From Zanthoxylum bungeanum (Eukaryota > Streptophyta > Magnoliopsida > Sapindales > Rutaceae), in the NCBI GenBank assembly GCA_019454045.1, contig SKCR01049634.1, positions 1 to 64,000 of the forward strand: a stretch of 64,000 nt of DNA, written 5' to 3'. A program made the position numbers and the translations under genes. Of the stretch, positions 57,961 through 64,000 are shown piece after piece; the stretch's first letter is position 1; the number at the start of each line of letters is the position of its first letter. Under the pieces are notes generated by a model, which was not told the origin of the DNA, searched no databases, and saw only the letters and a list, made by a program, of their open reading frames with translations.

Positions 57961-58897
57961 TAGGCATGGCAACCAGACCCGGACGACCCGGATCCGGTTA
58001 CAAATTCCCCAGACCCGCACTGTCCCGAGTCCGGATGCGGGTCTGGGAAATTCCGGATCCGGGTTACCCGGGACCCGGTATTTTATTAAAAAAACGAAAA
58101 AAAAACGTTTATTCTGTCATTCACTTATTCTGAGTCTCTGACTCATTCATAACCCTAAATCTCTAATTCCATTTCCTCCTCACCTCAGTCCTCACGTACG
58201 CAGGCCGCAACCACCCCCTGCCACGAAGCCAAGCAACCACCATCTCTAAACTAAATCACGATTCACTCTTCAGTCTTCACGCAGCCAGCCAACCACCATC
58301 TTTAGTCCTCACTCTTCACGACTCGAGTCACGATGACAAAATTCTTGAAGGCAGTCAACGGTCGCCGGTCAGCCTCAACCTGTCAGCCATCAGCCCACCA
58401 TCTTAAGTAACAGACTAACTTCCACTTGCTTTCTGATTTCTTGATCAATTTTGTAAAAATTTTATTTATTTAAATTTAAAAAATAAATTGAAATTGTACT
58501 GTTAAGGTGAAATTGTTGAGGTGAGTGTGCCAAATCGTGAAATTGTTGATTCATAATGGATTATTAGGTTAATTCATAGGTTTTAATGAAATTATATCAC
58601 TTGATCAATTTGCTATGTGTCATGTTCAGGTAATTCATTATGGATTATTAGGTTCATTCTTCTGTAATTTATTACTTTGTGCAATTGTGCTTGTCAGCTT
58701 GTGTTAAGTGAGTGTGCCAAATCGTGTGCGGTCATGTACTGGCAGCACATGTAGAAAGTCACGTACTGCTGTGTGATTGAAACTATAGTTTATAACTTGT
58801 GTTAAGATGTTGAGGTTGAGGTCCTTGAGGATAATGGTCATGTTTAATTATGCTTGCAGAGAGCCAGAGTTGCAGTAGCAGACTAGCAGTCTAGCAG

Positions 58898-61314
58898 ATG
58901 GATGAATATGAGCAGGGGAGGTCCGGGAGGATATTGGGCAATATATCTGAAAATACTGTTGATGAAATGGAACCAACTCAACCAACAGAAGATGATGTCA
59001 ATATTGTTGACATTGAGCATGATTCGGCAGTACATGTAGAAAGTCAAAGTAGTTGTGGACGTGGCCGAGGGCGTGGTCATGGCCCTGATAATTTAATTGG
59101 CAATCGACGAAAGAGAGATGGTGAAGATATCGAGGCCGCAGAGGGTTCATCGAAACAGTCTGGAAGTAGCAATAGAAGGCTAACTTCAAATGTATGGAAC
59201 CATTTTAAAAGGCAAAAAAATGATGGTGGAGAGCTTGATGCTATATGCAACTATTGTGGAAAAGTGTTGTCAGGAAAATATTCTAGTGGGACTTCACACT
59301 TGAAGAAACATTATGAGTGTTGTTTAAGAAAGACTTTCAGGGATGTCAACCAAATGCATTTACAATATACGACTAAGCGGGATGGAACTACTTCACTGGA
59401 AAATATTGCCCACCCAAAATGTGATATGATTGCGGTGAGGATTGCAATTGCTAGAATGATAGTCTTGCACGAACTTCCACTTTCCTTTATTGAATATCAT
59501 GGGTTTCGTGGATTGTTAGAGTTGCTTCAACCAACAATTGAAACAATAAGTAGGAACACTATAAAGAATGAAATTTTGAAGCTTTATGAACTCGAAAAGT
59601 CAAGGATAATCAGTTCACTAGAATCTTGTGAGAGTAGAATAGCAATTACTACAGATATGTGGACTGCTAGTAATCAGAAAAAGGGATATATGGTTGTTAC
59701 AGCCCATTATATTGACAACTTATGGGTGCTACGAAGTCGTATCATAAGGTAACATCTTCTTATTTGTATTTTTTATACTTAAATATAAATGCATTTTAAT
59801 TATTTAAATAACATAACTTTTTTGCTTTAAAAGGTTTATATATGTACCTGCTCCACATACTGGTGAAGTGATGTGTAATGTGTTGCACGAGTGCTTGATG
59901 GATTGGAATATTGATAGGAAGCTGTCAACTTTGACTGTAGACAATTGTTCTGCTAATGATTCTATGATTGACATGTTACTTGATAAATTTTCACAAAATT
60001 CATTGATTATGGGCGGGAAAATTTTTCACATGTGTTGTTGTGCTCATATCTTGAATTTAATAGTGAAAGATGGAATGTCTGTAATGGAAAAATGTGTTGA
60101 AAAGATAAGAGATTCAGTGCTTTATTGGACAGCTACACCGGGAAGAGTTGAAAAAATTGAAGTTGCAGTACGTTAATTAGGAATTAAGGAGACAAAGAAA
60201 TTGGTTTTAGATTGTAAAATTCGTTGGAATTCAACTTTTTTAATGTTAAGTACTGCTTCCTTATATAAAGATGCATTTGTTCGGTTGAAGGAACGTGATA
60301 AAAATTATAAATGTTTGCCATGTGAGTCAGACTGGGAGTTAGCAAAGATTATGTGTGAGCATTTGAAGGTGTTTTCTAATTTGACAGAAATTTTTTCAGG
60401 AACTAGATATCCCACCTCAAATTTATTTTTTCCTAAGATATGTGAAATTAGATTAGCAATGAATTTATGGGAGAAATCACATATTGAAGGGATTAAGAAA
60501 ATGGCTACTAAAATGGTGTCAAAATATGAGAAGTATTGGGACGTTATTCATGGAGTGATGGCTGTAGGGAACATGTTAGATCCTAGGTTTAAGAAGTTAA
60601 TGATTCACTTCTTTTTCCCTAAGATTTATGGAGAAGAATCTTCATATCATATTGATAGAGTATTTAAGATTTTCTCTGATTTGGTGCATGAATATGAGGC
60701 AAAGCATGCAGTGGCCATGGATCAAGTTGGAGGAGGTGCCTTAGGAATTGGTAGTTCTTCTCGCTCCGGTTCAACAACACAATCTACTGTATTGATGGAT
60801 GAGAGTATAGCTGGGGAGTGGGACTCATTTATCTCCCAAGAAATTAACTATAAGCAATCTAAATCTGAGTTGAAGACTTACTTAGATGAGGGTGTTTTAC
60901 CTCCGACTAGTAATTTTGATATTTTGTCATGGTGGAGTAATAATAAGGGCAAATATCCTGTACTTGCTGAGATTGCTAGGGATTTTTTGGCTATTCCTGT
61001 TTCTACTGTTGCTTCTGAGTCCGCTTTTAGCACGGGAGGTAGGCATTTGAGTCCTCATCGTAGTAGACTTCATCCAGATACTGTGGAGGCGTTAATGTGT
61101 ACTCAAAATTGGTTATGGAGTGAGATACGAGGTAATAAACTATTTGTTTATTGTAAAATTCATATGCATTAAGATTTTTTATTACAACTAACATTACTTT
61201 AATCTTTATTCATTATTGTTAGGTTGTGAAATGCTTGAAGATATTGAAGTTGACGAACAAATAATTAATGCTTCACAAATGATTGATCTTGATGACTTGA
61301 AGAATGGCGATTGA
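58898..61314 (+). pseudogene. hAT transposase with one premature stop
   Basis: Exons by consensus: 58898-59748, 59834-61131, 61223-61314. The N-terminus is acidic and followed by a Gly/Arg run (GRGRGRGHG). A BED zinc finger lies at about residues 90-145 (SNVWNHFKRQKNDGG, CNYCGKVLSG, SHLKKHYECC). The catalytic region includes ITTDMWTASNQKKGYMVVTA, LTVDNCSAND, CCCAHILNLIVKDGM and IRWNSTFLML. The C-terminal hAT dimerisation domain reads LSWWSNNKGKYPVLAEIARD, VASESAFSTGGRHLSPHRSR. The only in-frame break is TAA at 60174-60176. Transposase would bind and excise the element ends as a dimer. One nonsense change suggests recent loss. Confidence 0.92.
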
Positions 61315-61758
61315 TCCCGATGACTTGAAGTTGTGTACTTGTGTTGAATTTCAATTTGTAGTTTGTTTATTCATGTTAAAAGTTCAAACTTATGTACTTG
61401 TGTTATGTTATGTACTTATGTATGGAACTTTCTGGGTTATTATGGTCACTCACTGGTGAGGCAGTGAGGCTGCCTATACTACATTTTCTCCAGCTGCTTG
61501 TCGTCTAAACTGATATCACCAATGGCTGCCCACAAATCCTAAAGTCTGTGTAATGAAGATGCATATCTTCTTTTCTTTTCCATTTTAAATCAATTTCTTA
61601 TCTAATTTCTCATACTCTGTAAATCAATATGTTTTACTTGTTCAAAAAAATTGCGGATCCCGGGTCGATTCCGGGTATACCCGGGTCCATTCCGGGTATA
61701 CCCGGACCCGGACCCGGGTCCAAAAAAGGAGTTGCAGATCCGGAAATTGCCATCCCTA
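61315..61758 (+). other. 3' flank and right end of the hAT transposon
   Basis: Non-coding. The last 120 bp hold the subterminal repeats, including two GGGTATACCCGG copies and runs of GGACCCGG, before the terminal inverted repeat. Confidence 0.7.
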
Positions 61759-61766
61759 CCTAGCGG

Positions 61767-63008
61767 TCTGTAACTCTGAGCATTGGCCAGTTGTCCGATT
61801 TGATTCTCCAGTGCTTTTATGGAAGCTGATTGGCTTTGAATCATAGCTTCATATCTTTTTAATTGAGCTAACATCTCTGTCATCACTAGTTCATTTGTCT
61901 GCTCCTGGCCTTTATTCTGTTGCTGGAATCCAGGTGGTGGATAGTTCTTTTGCCCTGAATTGTTGCTCCATGAAAAATTAGGATGATTCCTCCACCCTGG
62001 GTTGTAGGTGTTGGAATATGGATTGTTCCCCTGTCTGTTGAAATTGTTGACATAATTCACCGTCTCTTCAAGTTGGTTTGGTTCTGGTGCTCCTCCATAT
62101 GGTGAACTTGTGGATCCAGTGGTGCTTTGAGTGTTGAGAGTCTCCATAAATTTGCATATCTGATCCAGCTTGGCACTGACTGCTGTATTAGCTCCAACTT
62201 CATAAATTCCTGCAGTTCTTTGAATCAGACTTCTTTCTGTTGGCCACAAGGAATTGTTGTTGGCCATTTCTTCAATTAGGTCACAGGCTTGATCTTCTCC
62301 TTTTGCCATCAAAGCTCCTCCAGCAGCAGCATCAACTGTGGTTCTCATCAGTCTAGAAAGTCCATTATAGAAAGTTTGGACTTGAAGCCAATTTGGAATC
62401 TCATGGTGAGGACATTTCCGGAGCAAATCTTTGTATCTTTCCCAAGCTTCGTACAGGGATTCTGAATCTTGCTGCACAAAGGATGTGATGTCATTTCTCA
62501 ACTTTGCAGTTTTGGCTGGTGGAAAGTATTTTGCAAGGAATTTGGTTGCTAGAGTGTTCCAAGTTGTGATGGATCCAGCTGATAGTGAATGTAGCCAAGC
62601 TTTTGCTCTGTCTTTCAAGGAATATGGGAAAACTCTCAGTCTCATCGCTTCTTCAGCTGCTCGGTGGTAATTGAACGTGCCGCAAACTTCCAGGAAGTTG
62701 CTAATGTGGGCATTAGGATCTTCAGTTGCATTTCCCCCAAACTGAACTGTCTGCTGAATCATCTGAATGCAAGTTTTGATGTCACCTGCATTTGCTGGTA
62801 AAGGATGAAGTACAATATAAGAAATGAGGCCATCTACCATCGGAATGGTTCTGTCTCGAATGGGAATTGGTGGTGCAACCTCCAAAGGTTCAGGTTCCAT
62901 GTTGACTAAGGCTTCTTGGCCTTCTCGCCTTTCCCTTCTCAACTGTCTGATGGTTCTTTCAATTTCTGGGTCAAACGGTCGGATTTCAAAGCTTCTGGTT
63001 CGTCTCAT
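61767..63008 (-). pseudogene. Athila gag N-terminal part, cut by the hAT insertion
   Basis: The ATG at 63008 (MRRTRSFEIRPFDPEIERTI) is chosen because it lies 111 bp from the primer site and starts the conserved region. The gag core spans about residues 80-230: HISNFLEVCGTFNYHRAAEE, LKDRAKAWLHSL, TTWNTLATKFLAKYFPPAKT, LYEAWERYKDLLRKCPHHEI. An Asn/Pro/Gln-rich region follows (about 300-380). The frame is open up to the insertion at 61759-61766, so before the hAT jumped in this part was intact. Confidence 0.9.
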
Positions 63009-63118
63009 GAAGTGTCTGAGAACCTGAAACACAATAAAACAAAAACAATAAGTAAAAAGAAAAATTAGATACAAGTAACGAATCTAACCCGTAAACTAAT
63101 AGTAAAAGATAACTAAGT

Positions 63119-63135
63119 CCCCGGCAATGGCGCCA
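63119..63135 (-). promoter_or_regulatory. tRNA-Asp-type primer binding site of the Athila element
   Basis: On the - strand TGGCGCCATTGCCGGGG lies six bases after the LTR end. It matches the complement of plant tRNA-Asp(GUC) 3' end except for one base, and Athila elements are known to use tRNA-Asp. Confidence 0.85.
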
Positions 63136-63141
63136 AAAACT

Positions 63142-64000
63142 TGACCGGCGTAAACACACACGTATAACGCAAGCGCAAGTATCGTTCAAGTAGTATAAAA
63201 ATATCGATCCCACGAGGACTTAATTCATACTATTGTTAGTAATTGTTGAATCTATTTATTTACAAATATCTAATTAAATGGAGAATGGAATTGATTACTT
63301 GATTGATTTGGTTGATTGTAGATTTGCTAAATAAATAAATAAAAAGATAAAAGAAAATACTAAGGAAAATAAAAGACACAAAGATCTAAGGTTGTGATTT
63401 CTTTTAATATCATTTTAAAGATGAAGTGGTTATCTTAAAGTTGAGTAATATATTGATTTATTAACCTGGAACACTAAATTATGTGTAAGCCTCTGTCGAT
63501 GGTCAGACACAAATACTCAGTTTAACCCAATTGAACCATATGTCTATGTCAACCAAATTATCTGAATTCATTAAGTTTAAGTTCCAATTATGGCTACCCT
63601 CGCCCGACAGGTATATTCATATCCTGTAAGGAAATCTGTTAAAGGGTTATCTATCCTCAAGGAAGATCGTGGGCTATTAAGTCTAAGGCTGAAACCTAAA
63701 ATCCCTATGTCTAGTTCATTTTAGATTTACCATATCAATCTTATTGGTGATCAGACAACAAAAAACATTAAAATTAAGACTTAATAAGTAAACCTTTAAA
63801 TTATCCAAACTATAAAATAACCCCTTATAAACCGGTGATATTAAAAGTCATCACAACCCCAGGTAACTAACACATAACTAGGGCTAGTAAAAACTTAAAA
63901 GAAAAAGACATAAAGTAAAAACTGAAAAGTAAATGCGTAAAGTAAAAGCTGAAAATAAATTACATTAAAATAAAATTGCTAAGGTAAAAGGAATTACTTC
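63142..64000 (-). repeat. 5' LTR of the Athila element (partial)
   Basis: It matches 40706-41442 and then 50336-50460, proving that Tat-2 interrupted the other copy. The window ends before the promoter half. Confidence 0.93.

Larger units (their letters stand above)
57961..61758 (+). mobile_element. hAT transposon (3798 bp) inserted in Athila gag
   Basis: Terminal repeats TAGGCATGGCAA and, inverted, TAGGGATGGCAA are flanked by a perfect 8-bp duplication CCTAGCGG (57953-57960 and 61759-61766). Subterminal zones are rich in GGACCCGGG and, on the right, GGGTATACCCGGG palindromes. It carries a three-exon transposase gene on the + strand with a single premature stop. A non-coding stretch of about 800 bp (58090-58897) precedes the ATG and likely holds its promoter. 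Confidence 0.95.
40706..64000 (-). mobile_element. Athila-type Ty3/gypsy retrotransposon carrying a LOG-domain ORF
   Basis: On the - strand from right to left: 5' LTR (63142 to beyond 64000), tRNA-Asp-type primer site, gag, protease, RT-RNase H, integrase, two small ORFs, a LOG-family ORF, a long 3' UTR, and the 3' LTR (51088 down to 40706). Gag and pol phrases are of Athila type. It is split twice: by Tat-2 within the 3' LTR and by a hAT transposon within gag. The probable target duplicate on the left is CTCAT (40701-40705). Pol has stops and indels, so this copy is not autonomous. Confidence 0.92.

Overview
The window looks like a repeat-rich nuclear region of a flowering plant, probably a eudicot. 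It is AT-rich, has GT-AG introns, and is filled with plant-type LTR retrotransposons, hAT and CACTA transposons and a SINE. I see one ordinary host gene: a five-exon G2-like (GARP/MYB-related) transcription factor at 32283-34174 on the + strand.

Layout: (1) 1-9616 is a decayed Ty3/gypsy element of Tat type (here Tat-1), with its 5' LTR cut by the window edge. It sits against the integrase end of another gypsy element (9617-11016). (2) 11.0-15.6 kb is gene-free and holds one small hAT-like element. (3) 15593-24423 is a complete CACTA (En/Spm) transposon with 14-bp terminal inverted repeats and a GAA target duplication. It carries decayed TNP2-type and Transposase_24-type genes and many TAGCGTCGAA dyads. 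(4) 24.4-34.6 kb is low-copy sequence with a solo LTR (TSD ATCGA), a MITE, a SINE (15-bp TSD) and the G2-like gene. (5) 34.6-40.7 kb is the 5' part of a gypsy element with a tRNA-Lys-type primer site. Its gag is split by a 732-bp hAT-type MITE with a perfect 8-bp TSD, and long tandem arrays follow. (6) 40706 to the window end is an Athila-type gypsy element on the - strand. Its 3' LTR is split by a near-pristine, pol-less Tat element (Tat-2, 41443-50329, TSD CTAGG), and its gag is split by an autonomous-type hAT transposon (57961-61758, TSD CCTAGCGG).

The most striking item is in the Athila element. Between integrase and the 3' LTR, where Athila elements carry an env-like or extra ORF, it carries a long open frame for a LOG-family protein (cytokinin riboside 5'-monophosphate phosphoribohydrolase, also called lysine-decarboxylase-like). 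The conserved PGGxGTxxE motif and an Arg in the preceding helix are kept, and the C-terminus ends in a basic KRRR patch and LDLNL, an EAR-type repressor motif. Two small ORFs lie upstream, one with a CxxC-x4-C-x3-C motif, behind a strong predicted splice acceptor. This suggests a spliced accessory gene that joins a retroelement-specific N-terminal part to a LOG domain.

A second unexpected link is a tandem repeat with a 53-bp period and the core AACGCGTTCGAACG. It occurs both in the 5'-UTR intron of the CACTA Transposase_24 gene (as an inverted array) and in both LTRs of Tat-2, so a class II and a class I element share it.
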